This document shows, one piece after another, positions 15,571 through 23,939 of a DNA stretch of 64,000 nucleotides (its first letter is position 1; each line of letters begins with the position of its first letter). Source of the DNA: Falsiroseomonas sp041690465 (GTDB lineage: Bacteria > Pseudomonadota > Alphaproteobacteria > Acetobacterales > Acetobacteraceae); the NCBI RefSeq assembly GCF_041690465.1, contig NZ_JAWLHG010000007.1, positions 124,001 through 188,000 on the forward strand. The letters run 5' to 3'. The notes beneath the pieces were generated by a model. It saw only the letters and a program-made list of their open reading frames with translations. It made no database searches and was not told where the DNA came from. The translations under genes were made by a program, and so were the position numbers.

Positions 15571-17255
15571 CTGAACGGCCCGAACAGGCGGAAGGCCTGC
15601 TCTTCCGTGTAGTAGCCGCGGGCCACGTCGCGCGCGACGAGTTCGCGCTCGCGCATCTGAGGGTTGCCGTACCCGCCGCCGCCCGGTGTCATCACCTCCA
15701 CCCGGTCGCCAGCGGCGAGGCGCAGGCCCTGATCCTTGGAGAGATGTTCCGGCGTGGTCGTGGCGCCGCCACGATGCAGCCTCACGACATTGGGCGCGCC
15801 GTCGCCGCCGCCGAGCACGCCCGGCGGGCCGAAGCGACCATGGTCCATCACGAAGCTGGCCTTCGCCTCGCCGCGCAGCAGCTCGATCTCGTAATGCACG
15901 CCAAACCCGCCGCGGCGTCGGCCGCCGCCGCCGGAGCCTTCATGGATCGCGAAGCGGTGGAACAGCACGGGGTAGTACTGCTCCATCACCTCGACGGGCG
16001 CGGTCTTGCTGATGCCGATGGTGGAGCAGCCATTTGTCAGGCCGTCCTCCCGCGCATTGCCGCCATAGCCGCCGCCGGTGATCTGGTACATCACATAGCC
16101 TGCGTTGCGCTGCGGATCGAAGCCGCCGAGCGCGAAGTTGCCCGATGTGCCGGCGGGCGCCGCCCAGAGCTCATCCGGAATCGCCTGCGCGAGCGCGAGG
16201 AATACCGCCTCCGCGATGCGCTGCGAGACCTCCGCCGCGCAGCCGGAGACGGGGCGGGGATAGCGCGCATCGAGGAAGGTACCCTCGGGCCTGATCACTT
16301 CCAGCGGCTCGAAGGTGCCGGCGTTGATCGGGACATGCGGGAAGACGTGCTTCACCCCGAGGTAGATCGCGCTGCACGTCGTCGCCCAGACGGAGTTCAT
16401 CGGCCCCTGGCAGGGCGGCGAGGAGCCGGAAAGATCGAAGGCCAGCCTGTCATCGCGCTTCGTGACGGTGAGCGCGATGCGGAGCGGCTGGTTCACCACG
16501 CCGTCGGAATCCACGAAGGCTTCGCTGTGGTAGACACCCTCGGGAATGCGCCGGATCTCCGCGCGCATCCGATCCGCCGCGCGGGCACGGATGCCGGCGA
16601 TGGCGGCGCGCAGCGTGCCGGCGCCGTGTCGGTCCAGCATCTCGCGCAGCCGCGCCTCGCCGACAAGCAGCGCCGCGGCCTGTGCCTTGATGTCGCCGAT
16701 GCGCTGCTCGGCGACGCGGATGTTGGACTGGATGATGGCGAGGATCTCGCGGTCCAGCTCGCCGCGCTTGAACAGCTTCACCGGCGGCAGGCGCAGCCCT
16801 TCCTGCTCGACTTCCGTTGCATGCGCGCTGAACCCGCCCGGCACCATGCCGCCGATATCCGGCCAGTGGCCGGTGTTCTGCAGCCAGCAGAACTGCTCCC
16901 CGTCCACGAAGACCGGCTTTGCGAAGCGCACATCCATCAGATGCGTGCCGCCGAGATAGGGATCGTTGACGATGTAGATGTCGCCCGGCTCCGGCGGCGC
17001 CACGGCTCCCTCGCGGATCAGCCGCGCCAGGTGTGCGGCGGAATGCGCCATGGTGCCGACGAAGACCGGCAGGCCAAGCTCGCCCTGCGCGATCAGCGCG
17101 CCGTCTTCCGCGGCGTAGATGCCGTCGCTGCGATCGTCGGCCTCGGCGATCACCGGCGAGAAGGCGGCGCGCGAGAAGGCGATGTCCATCTCGTTGCAGA
17201 CCTGCTGGAGGCCGGCCTGGATGACGGCGAGGGTGAGCGGGTCGGGCTCGCTCAT
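15567..17255 (-). CDS. hyuB: Hydantoinase B / oxoprolinase family subunit
   Basis: The 562-residue protein is a HyuB-type subunit (PF02538): it begins DPLTLAVIQAGLQQVCNEMD, has the metal-site-like NDPYLGGTHLMD near residue 95, a central SGSSPPCQGPMNS, and ends with a Gly-rich TPGGGGYGNP motif. With HyuA it forms an ATP-dependent hydrolase of cyclic amides such as hydantoins, 5-oxoproline or N-methylhydantoin; some relatives are acetone or acetophenone carboxylases. No carboxylase gamma subunit is present, which favours a lactam/hydantoin hydrolase. In this operon the lactam 6-oxo-tetrahydronicotinate is an attractive substrate, but that is inference. It overlaps HyuA and the FAD subunit by four bases each. 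Confidence 0.9.
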   Translation of the reverse strand: MSEPDPLTLAVIQAGLQQVCNEMDIAFSRAAFSPVIAEADDRSDGIYAAEDGALIAQGELGLPVFVGTMAHSAAHLARLIREGAVAPPEPGDIYIVNDPYLGGTHLMDVRFAKPVFVDGEQFCWLQNTGHWPDIGGMVPGGFSAHATEVEQEGLRLPPVKLFKRGELDREILAIIQSNIRVAEQRIGDIKAQAAALLVGEARLREMLDRHGAGTLRAAIAGIRARAADRMRAEIRRIPEGVYHSEAFVDSDGVVNQPLRIALTVTKRDDRLAFDLSGSSPPCQGPMNSVWATTCSAIYLGVKHVFPHVPINAGTFEPLEVIRPEGTFLDARYPRPVSGCAAEVSQRIAEAVFLALAQAIPDELWAAPAGTSGNFALGGFDPQRNAGYVMYQITGGGYGGNAREDGLTNGCSTIGISKTAPVEVMEQYYPVLFHRFAIHEGSGGGGRRRGGFGVHYEIELLRGEAKASFVMDHGRFGPPGVLGGGDGAPNVVRLHRGGATTTPEHLSKDQGLRLAAGDRVEVMTPGGGGYGNPQMRERELVARDVARGYYTEEQAFRLFGPFR

Positions 17256-19279
17256 GCCTGCACCCGGATGCGAAGATTGCCGATGGAGTCTACCACTGCA
17301 TGGCAGCCCGGTTCCAGCACGGTCGTTGCGTCCGCCTGCTGCAGGATCGCCGGGCCTGCGATGCGGGCACCTTCCGGCAGGTTCTCCCGCTGCCAGACCG
17401 CGGCGCGGTGCCAGGCGCCCTCGGCGTAGAGCGGCCGATTGCCGATGCGCGCATCCTCGGCGCGCGGGTGCTTGCCGAGCAGCGCGCGCAGATCGAAGCC
17501 GCGCCGCTTGCCGATCACGCTCGTGTTGAGGTTCACCAGCACCGCGCGGATCTCCGGCATGCGGATCTGGAAGCGTGCGAAATAGCGGGCTTCGAAGGCG
17601 GCCTGGATCTCGGCGCGAGTCATCTGCGCGCGGGGCAGCGCGACACGGATCAGGTGCGTCTGGCCGCGGAACTGCATGTCCGCGGAATGCTGCACCACCG
17701 CTTGCTCGACCTCGCCCCGCTCGGCCAGCACGATGGCGAGCCCGCGCTCACGCTGCGCAGCCAGGGTGGCGGCGACCTCCTCCTTGGGTATGTCGTCAAG
17801 GCCGCGGTTGAGCGTGTTGACCAGATCCTGCCGCAGGTCCGCCACCAGGCAGCCGAGCGCATTGGTGAGGCCGGGACGCGCCGGCACCAGCACTTCGGGG
17901 ATGCCGATCTCGCGCGCCAGCGCCACCGCATGCAGCGGCCCGGCGCCGCCGAAGGCGAACAGCACGAAGTCACGGGGGTCATGCCCCCTCGAGAGCGACA
18001 CCATGCGGATCGCACCCGTCATGTGCACGTTCGCCAAGCGGATCGCAGCTTCCGCCGCCTGCTCGACCGAGAGGCCGAGTGGGTCGCCGATCTCCCGCGC
18101 GAAGGCTTCGCGGATGCGTGCCATCGGCACGGCATCGCGCACCGCGAGCAGGCGTTCCGGATCGAGCCGGCCGAGCACCAGGTTGGCGTCCGTGATGGTC
18201 GGCCATGCGCCGCCGCGACCGTAGCAGATCGGGCCCGGGTCACTGCCGGCGCTCTCGGGACCGACGCGCAGCATCCCGGCGCGATCCAGCCCGGCAATGG
18301 AGCCGCCGCCGGCGCCGACGGTGCGCACATCCACCATCGGCAGATGGATCGGCAGGCCATAGGCGATCGAGAGCTCCGCGGAGACTTCCGGCACCCCGCC
18401 CGCGATCAGCGCGACATCGGTGGAGGTGCCGCCCATGTCGTAGGTGATCGCGTTCTTCAGGCCGCTCTGCGCCAGTGTCGCAGCCGCCGCCATGACGCCG
18501 GAAGCGGGGCCGGACATCACCGTCTTGGCCGCTTCCTTCGCCACCAGCCGCGCCGGCACGGTGCCGCCATTGCCGTTCATCACCAGAAGGTCGCGCCGGT
18601 GGCCACGCGTGGCGAGCTGTTCCTGCAGGCGATGCAGGTAGCGATCGAGCACCGGCTGCACGGCGGCATTCACGGACGCCGTGGTGCCGCGTTCATACTC
18701 GCGGAACTCCGACAGCAATTCGTGGCCGAGCGTTACGTAGGCGTTCGGCCAGATGGCCTGCGCGATCTCGCCCGCACGGCGTTCATGTGTGGGGTTGGCA
18801 TAGGCGTGCAGGAAATGGATGACGAGCGCCTCGCAGCCCGCCACCAACAGCGCGCGGACTTCCCGCTCCACCGCTTGCTCGTCGAGCGGCATCAGAACGG
18901 CGCCGCGCGCGTCCATCCGCTCCGCCACCTCCCGCCGCAGCTCGCGCGGCACCAACGGCTCGAAGCTGCCGGTCAGGCCGTAGGGATGCGGCCGCGTGCG
19001 GCGGCCGAGCTCGAGCACGTCGCGGAATCCCTGCGTGGTGATCAGCCCGACGCGGGCCAGCTTGCGCTCCAGCACGGCATTCGTGGTGGCCGTGGTGCCG
19101 TGGATGATCAGGTCGAGCGAGGCGGGATCGCTGCCTGCCGCCTCGATCGCCGCCAGCACGCCATCGGCCTGGTTGGACGCGGTCGTCGGCACCTTGGCCA
19201 GGCGGACGCTGCCATCCGCCTCCTGCAGCAGCAGGTCGGTGAAGGTACCGCCGACATCGATGCCCGCCACGCGCCGCAT
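17252..19279 (-). CDS. hyuA: Hydantoinase A / oxoprolinase family subunit
   Basis: The 675-residue protein is a HyuA-type ATPase subunit with an actin-like fold. It starts with the phosphate-binding motif GIDVGGTFTD (residues 6-15), followed by HGTTATTNAVLERK near 60-73 and YDMGGTSTDVAL in the middle, then a C-terminal beta-rich region. It should phosphorylate the amide oxygen of the substrate so HyuB can open the ring. It is translated just after LivF (3-bp gap) and overlaps HyuB by four bases, so transport and ring opening are coupled genetically. Confidence 0.91.
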   Translation of the reverse strand: MRRVAGIDVGGTFTDLLLQEADGSVRLAKVPTTASNQADGVLAAIEAAGSDPASLDLIIHGTTATTNAVLERKLARVGLITTQGFRDVLELGRRTRPHPYGLTGSFEPLVPRELRREVAERMDARGAVLMPLDEQAVEREVRALLVAGCEALVIHFLHAYANPTHERRAGEIAQAIWPNAYVTLGHELLSEFREYERGTTASVNAAVQPVLDRYLHRLQEQLATRGHRRDLLVMNGNGGTVPARLVAKEAAKTVMSGPASGVMAAAATLAQSGLKNAITYDMGGTSTDVALIAGGVPEVSAELSIAYGLPIHLPMVDVRTVGAGGGSIAGLDRAGMLRVGPESAGSDPGPICYGRGGAWPTITDANLVLGRLDPERLLAVRDAVPMARIREAFAREIGDPLGLSVEQAAEAAIRLANVHMTGAIRMVSLSRGHDPRDFVLFAFGGAGPLHAVALAREIGIPEVLVPARPGLTNALGCLVADLRQDLVNTLNRGLDDIPKEEVAATLAAQRERGLAIVLAERGEVEQAVVQHSADMQFRGQTHLIRVALPRAQMTRAEIQAAFEARYFARFQIRMPEIRAVLVNLNTSVIGKRRGFDLRALLGKHPRAEDARIGNRPLYAEGAWHRAAVWQRENLPEGARIAGPAILQQADATTVLEPGCHAVVDSIGNLRIRVQA

Positions 19280-19282
19280 GCG

Positions 19283-19996
19283 TCACACCGTCAACCAGGC
19301 TTCGCGGACCTGCTCATCCGCTTCCAGCGCCGCCATCGTGCCGGCGTAGCGGATCTCGCCCTTCTCGATGACATAGGCGCGATCGGCGACGGCGGCGGCG
19401 AAATCCAGGTTCTGCTCGGAGAGCAGCACGGCGATGCCCTCCTGCTTCATGCGCAGCACTGCCTCGGCCATCTGCTCGACGATCACCGGCGCGAGGCCCT
19501 CAGATGGTTCGTCAAGCAGCACGGCGTCCGGGTTGCCCATCAGCGTGCGCGCGATGGTCAACATCTGCTGTTCGCCGCCCGACATCGCCGCGGCGCGGCG
19601 GCTGCGCATCTCGGCCAGATTGGGAAAGACGGCGAAGAGCCTCTCCGGCGTCCAGGCGGCACGCCCTTCGCGTGGCGCGCGCCGGCCGACCTCCAGGTTC
19701 TCGAACACCGTCAGGTCGGTGAAGATGCGCCGGTCCTCGGGCACGTAGCCGAGGCCGAGGCGCGCGATGCGGAAGGGCGCGAGGCCGGCGATGTCCTGCC
19801 CGGCGAAGCGCACACGGCCGCTGCGCGGCGGCAGCAGGCCCATGATGGCCTTCAGCGTGGTGGATTTGCCGGCACCGTTGCGGCCCATCAGCGCCGCCAC
19901 TTCGCCGCGGCCGAGCGAAAGCGAGACGCCGAACAGCACTTCCGCCGGGCCGTATCCGGCCGTCAGTCGCTCGACCTCCAGCACCGGGTCAGCCAT
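19283..19996 (-). CDS. livF: Branched-chain-type ABC transporter ATPase LivF
   Basis: The 237-residue ATPase has Walker A GRNGAGKST, the signature MSGGEQQML, Walker B AVLLDEPSEGL and the switch region LLSEQN, a combination typical of LivF. It energises the importer encoded just upstream (LivG, fused LivHM and a binding protein). The ATG at 19996 overlaps the LivG stop region by eight bases. Because HyuAB and the molybdenum hydroxylase follow in the same operon, the imported solute is probably their substrate or a precursor rather than leucine. Confidence 0.92.
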   Translation of the reverse strand: MADPVLEVERLTAGYGPAEVLFGVSLSLGRGEVAALMGRNGAGKSTTLKAIMGLLPPRSGRVRFAGQDIAGLAPFRIARLGLGYVPEDRRIFTDLTVFENLEVGRRAPREGRAAWTPERLFAVFPNLAEMRSRRAAAMSGGEQQMLTIARTLMGNPDAVLLDEPSEGLAPVIVEQMAEAVLRMKQEGIAVLLSEQNLDFAAAVADRAYVIEKGEIRYAGTMAALEADEQVREAWLTV

Positions 19997-20771
19997 GCGC
20001 AACCTTCCGCGCGCGCAGGGCGGCGCGATGGCCGGTGGTGCCGAGATAGACGCGCTTGACCTGCTCGTCGGCGCGGACCTGTTCCGGCGTGCCGGCGGCG
20101 ATGATCTCGCCGCGCACGAGCACCAGGATGCGGTCGGCATGGGCGAAGACCGCGTCCATGTCGTGCTCGGTGAACAGCACGCCGATCCGCTGCTCCCGCG
20201 CGATGCCGGCGGTCAGGCCCATCAGTGCGGCGCGTTCCCGCGGCGCCATGCCGGCGGTCGGCTCGTCCATCAGCAGCAGGCGCGGCGCGGCGGCGAGCGC
20301 GATGGCAAGCTCCACGCGCTTCACGTCGCCATAGGCAAGCTCGCCGATCGGCCGGTCCGCCTCGGCGCGCATCCCGACGCGGTCGAGCAGGGCGAGCGCA
20401 TCCTCGCGGTAGAGCGCATCGGCACGCGCGATCATGTCGCGCGTGCGGCCGGCATGGGCGATCAGCGCCATCTGCACGTTGCCGGCGACGGACATGGACA
20501 GGAAGGTCTGCGCCACCTGGAAGGTGCGGCCGACACCCATCCGGCAGACCGCGCGCGGCGGCATGCCGGTGATGTCCTGGCCCGCCAGCATCACATGGCC
20601 GCTGTCGGGCCGGAGCTGTCCGCCGACCATGTTGAAGGTGGTGGATTTGCCCGCGCCGTTCGGCCCGATGATCGCCAGCATCTCGCCCGCGGCCAGCGCG
20701 AAGGAAACGTCGCGCGCCGCAACCACGCCGCCGAACCGCTTGTTCAGTGCCTCGGCAGCGAGCAGCGTCAT
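19989..20771 (-). CDS. livG: Branched-chain-type ABC transporter ATPase LivG
   Basis: The 260-residue ATPase has Walker A GPNGAGKST, Walker B RLLLMDEPTAGM and the H-loop FTEHDMD. The signature is the LivG variant LAYGDVKRVELA instead of LSGGQ. The ATG at 20771 overlaps the permease stop by four bases. It pairs with LivF (19283-19996) to drive the fused permease. Confidence 0.92.
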   Translation of the reverse strand: MTLLAAEALNKRFGGVVAARDVSFALAAGEMLAIIGPNGAGKSTTFNMVGGQLRPDSGHVMLAGQDITGMPPRAVCRMGVGRTFQVAQTFLSMSVAGNVQMALIAHAGRTRDMIARADALYREDALALLDRVGMRAEADRPIGELAYGDVKRVELAIALAAAPRLLLMDEPTAGMAPRERAALMGLTAGIAREQRIGVLFTEHDMDAVFAHADRILVLVRGEIIAAGTPEQVRADEQVKRVYLGTTGHRAALRARKVAHG

Positions 20772-22636
20772 GCGCGCGAGGCCTCCGGGCTGCGACGCAG
20801 CGCGCCATAGGCGCCACCGAGGCCGCGCGGGAAGATCAGCACCAGCGCGATGATCGAGGCGCCGAGGAAGAAGCGCCAGAAATCGGTGAGCGGCATGAAG
20901 ACGTCCTTGATACTGTGGAATGCCGCCGCGCCGATCAGCGGTCCCATCACCGTCTGGATGCCGCCGAGCAGGATCATCGCCAGGAAATCCACCGAGACCG
21001 GCACGCCGAGCAGCGTGGGATCTATCGAGCCCTTCGAGAAGGCGTAGAGCCCGCCTGCCAGGCCGGCCGCGCTGCCGGCGAGCGTGAAGCCGAGCCAGCG
21101 ATGCGTGCGCACATCCACGCCGATCGCATCCGCACGCTGTTCGGAATCGCGCGCCGCGCGCAGCGTCGCGCCGAAGGGTGCGTAGACCACATGGCGCAGC
21201 GCGAGGATGGCGGCGATCGCGCAGGTTGCCACCAAGTAGAAATACACCTGGCGCGAGGCGGCCCATGCGGAGGGCCAGACGCCGACCACGCCGTTGTCGC
21301 CGCCGGTCACCTCCACCCATTGAAAGCAGACCGCATAGGCGATCTGCGCGAAGGCCAGCGTCAGCATCGCCAGGTAGATGCCGGAGAGCCGAACCACGAA
21401 GAAGCCGAACAGCGCCGCGAACAGCCCGCCGGCGAGCGGGGCGGCGATCAGCGCAGGTTCCATCGCCACGCCGAGCCGCGTGACCAGCAGCCCCGCGGCA
21501 TAGGCCCCCAGCCCGAAATAGGCGGCATGGCCGAAGCTGACGATGCCGCCATTGCCGACCAGGAAGTTCAGCGAGAAGGCGGCCAGCGCGAAGACCAGCA
21601 CCTCGGTCGCGACCTTCAGCGCATAGGCGTCGCCGAACAGCGGCAGGGCCAGCGTCGCGCCGATCGCCAGCAGGAGGAGCACGCGCTCCACCGCCCCGAA
21701 GCCGCGCGGATGCAGGATGCCTTCCGGCAGCGCCGCGCGGCCCGCGGCGGGCTCCGGCCGGCCGAGCAGGCCCCAGGGCTTCACGACCAGCACCACGGCC
21801 ATCAGCAGGAACACCAGCACCAGCGTGATCTTCGGGAAGATCAGCACGCCGAAGGCCTGCAACTGGCCGATCAGCACCGCGGCGAGGAAGGCGCCGGTCA
21901 CGCTGCCCATGCCGCCGATCACAGTCACGACGAAGACCTCCGTGATGATGGAGAGGTCCATCTGCGCCGAGGCGGAGACGCGCGGGATCTGCAACGCGCC
22001 ACCAAGCCCCGCGAGAAAGGCGCCGAGGAACAGGGTGCCGGTGAACAGCATGGCCTGGTTCACACCTAGCGCGCCGACCATCTCGCGGTCGCGCGTCGCG
22101 GCGCGGATCAGGATGCCGAAGCGCGTGCGGTGCATCAGCAGCCAGAGAAGGCCGAGCACCGCAGGCCCGACGAAGATCAAGAACAGCTCATAGGCCGGGA
22201 AGCGCTGGTCCAGGATGTACACGCCATGCCGGAGACCCGGCGCGCGCGGGCCGGTGATGTCCACCGGGCCCCAGATCCACAGCACCGCATCCTGCACCAT
22301 CAGCACGACGCCGAAGGTGGCGAGCAGCTGGAACAGCTCCGGCACCTTGTAGATGCGGCGCAGCAGCAGCAGCTCCATCGCCACGCCGAGCAGGCCGACC
22401 GCCAGCGCGCTGACCAGCACGCCGACGAAGAACAGCCATGGCGAGCGGTCCAGCTCCAGCATCCAGGGCACCACCGTCACGGCGATGTAGGCGCCCAGCA
22501 TGTAGAAGGAACCATGCGCGAAGTTCACGATGCGGGTGACGCCGAACACCAGCGTCAGCCCGGAGGCGATCACGAAGAGGGAGGAGGCGCTGGCCAGCCC
22601 CGACAGCGACTGAACCAGCAGGAGCGCAGGATCCAC
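20768..22636 (-). CDS. Fused LivH-LivM branched-chain-type ABC permease
   Basis: The 622-residue protein joins two permeases that are normally separate. Residues 1 to about 300 are LivH-like (GVTRIVNFAHGSFYMLGAY, then GGMGSVTGAFLAA). Residues about 325-610 are LivM-like (FLVGNGGIVSFGHAAYFGLGAY, then GGIQTVMGPLIGAA). An Arg/Pro-rich linker (RPEPAAGRAALPEG) joins them. One polypeptide would form the whole transmembrane pore. The start is a GTG at 22636 that shares one base with the binding-protein stop. Fusing H and M fixes their ratio; the second Liv system in this window makes a different fusion (M with G). Confidence 0.9.
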   Translation of the reverse strand: MDPALLLVQSLSGLASASSLFVIASGLTLVFGVTRIVNFAHGSFYMLGAYIAVTVVPWMLELDRSPWLFFVGVLVSALAVGLLGVAMELLLLRRIYKVPELFQLLATFGVVLMVQDAVLWIWGPVDITGPRAPGLRHGVYILDQRFPAYELFLIFVGPAVLGLLWLLMHRTRFGILIRAATRDREMVGALGVNQAMLFTGTLFLGAFLAGLGGALQIPRVSASAQMDLSIITEVFVVTVIGGMGSVTGAFLAAVLIGQLQAFGVLIFPKITLVLVFLLMAVVLVVKPWGLLGRPEPAAGRAALPEGILHPRGFGAVERVLLLLAIGATLALPLFGDAYALKVATEVLVFALAAFSLNFLVGNGGIVSFGHAAYFGLGAYAAGLLVTRLGVAMEPALIAAPLAGGLFAALFGFFVVRLSGIYLAMLTLAFAQIAYAVCFQWVEVTGGDNGVVGVWPSAWAASRQVYFYLVATCAIAAILALRHVVYAPFGATLRAARDSEQRADAIGVDVRTHRWLGFTLAGSAAGLAGGLYAFSKGSIDPTLLGVPVSVDFLAMILLGGIQTVMGPLIGAAAFHSIKDVFMPLTDFWRFFLGASIIALVLIFPRGLGGAYGALRRSPEASRA

Positions 22637-23865
22637 TAGACGTTCGGCCGCGCGGCCTGCACCTCGGCCTCGGGGAACAGGTAGTTCGCGCCATCGGCGT
22701 AGCGCGCGTTGCGCATCGTGCCGGTGCGGCCGCGCAGCACCGTCTCGCCGACCCAGGTGCCCATGGTGCCCTGGTGGTCCAGGCCGCGCATCGTCACGTT
22801 GCCGACGACCGTGTCGGTGCGGAGGTCCTTGAACGCATCCACCAGCGCTTCGTTGTCCAGCGTGTTCGCATTGTTGAGCAGGTTTGCGATCACCTCCACG
22901 GTGACGTAGCCGAGCAGGCTGCCCTTGCGCGGCGTATCATTGAAGCGCGCGCGATAGGCCTCGACATAGGCCTTGTGCGCGGGCCACTCCACCTGCTCCC
23001 AGGGATAGCCGGTGACGACCCAGCCCTCCGGGCATTCATCGCCGAGCGGGATCATGTATTCCGGCTCGCCGGTCAGCAGGCTGAGGACGAAGCGGCGCTC
23101 GAACAGGCCGCGCGTGTTGCCTTCGCGGACGAAGGCCGTCAGGTCGGCGCCGAACAGCACGTTGAAGATCGCATCGGGGCGGGCCTGCAGCAGCGCGCCG
23201 ACGGTGGCGCCGGCGTCGATGCGGCCGAGCGCCGGGTATTGCTCCGCCACGATCTCCACGCCCGGGATGGCGCTGCCGATCAGCTTCTTGAAGTTGGCGG
23301 CGGCCGACTGGCCGTATTCGTAGTTCGGCGCGACGATCGCCCAGCGCTTCTGCGTCTTGCCGCGGGATGCCTCCACCAGCATGCGCGTCTGCATGTAGGT
23401 GGAGGGCCGCAGGCGAAAGGTGTAGCGGTTGCCCTGCGCCATGGTGATGGCATCCGTCAGCGGCTCGGTCGCCAGGAACAGGCGCTTGCGCTGGTTCGCC
23501 AGGTCCGACACGGCGAGGCCGACATTGGAGAGGAAGGTGCCTGCGATGAAGGCGACGTTCTCGCGCGTCAGCAGGTCCTCCGCCACGCGCACCGCGTCGC
23601 CCGGCGTCGCGCCGTCGTCGCGGAAGATGAATTCCAGCGGACGGCCGCCCATCACGCCGCCGTTGCGGTTGATGGTGTCGGCGGCCAGTTGCATTGCGTT
23701 CCGGTACGGCACCGAGAAGGCCGCCATGCGGCTGTAGGAATTGAGCTCGCCGATGCGTATCGGCGCGCCCTGCGCGGCCGCAGGGCGTATTGCGGCGATG
23801 GCCGAAGCGGCCAGGCTGCCGCCCGCCAGCAACGCGGCACGGCGGGAAAGCGGAACGATAGCCAT
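22636..23865 (-). CDS. Liv-type ABC transporter solute-binding protein
   Basis: The 409-residue periplasmic protein belongs to the Peripla_BP_6 (Leu/Ile/Val-binding) family. The N-terminus has a twin-arginine-like signal (SRRAALLAGGSLAASA, ending near AAAQG), and the mature part starts IRIGELNSYSRM. Features of the fold include GGRPLEFIFRDDGATPGDAVR and the hinge region TFLSNVGLAVSDL. A GGGGG-type Shine-Dalgarno sequence lies before the ATG. It is the first gene of the eleven-gene operon; 74 bp separate it from the next gene upstream, so the operon promoter may lie at 23866-23939. The ligand is unknown; from context I expect a cyclic nitrogen compound or carboxylate. Confidence 0.9.
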   Translation of the reverse strand: MAIVPLSRRAALLAGGSLAASAIAAIRPAAAQGAPIRIGELNSYSRMAAFSVPYRNAMQLAADTINRNGGVMGGRPLEFIFRDDGATPGDAVRVAEDLLTRENVAFIAGTFLSNVGLAVSDLANQRKRLFLATEPLTDAITMAQGNRYTFRLRPSTYMQTRMLVEASRGKTQKRWAIVAPNYEYGQSAAANFKKLIGSAIPGVEIVAEQYPALGRIDAGATVGALLQARPDAIFNVLFGADLTAFVREGNTRGLFERRFVLSLLTGEPEYMIPLGDECPEGWVVTGYPWEQVEWPAHKAYVEAYRARFNDTPRKGSLLGYVTVEVIANLLNNANTLDNEALVDAFKDLRTDTVVGNVTMRGLDHQGTMGTWVGETVLRGRTGTMRNARYADGANYLFPEAEVQAARPNV

Positions 23866-23939
23866 GGACCTAGCCCCCTTGTTGTACTGCCCGGTAGCGC
23901 AGCATCACCGCGCCGGCGCGCGCGGTCCAGACCCCTTCG

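Noticed and set aside
17300..20059. 919-codon plus-strand open frame opposite hyuA and livF
   Set aside because: Same reason: an antisense shadow with biased composition, while the minus strand encodes recognisable HyuA and LivF motifs.
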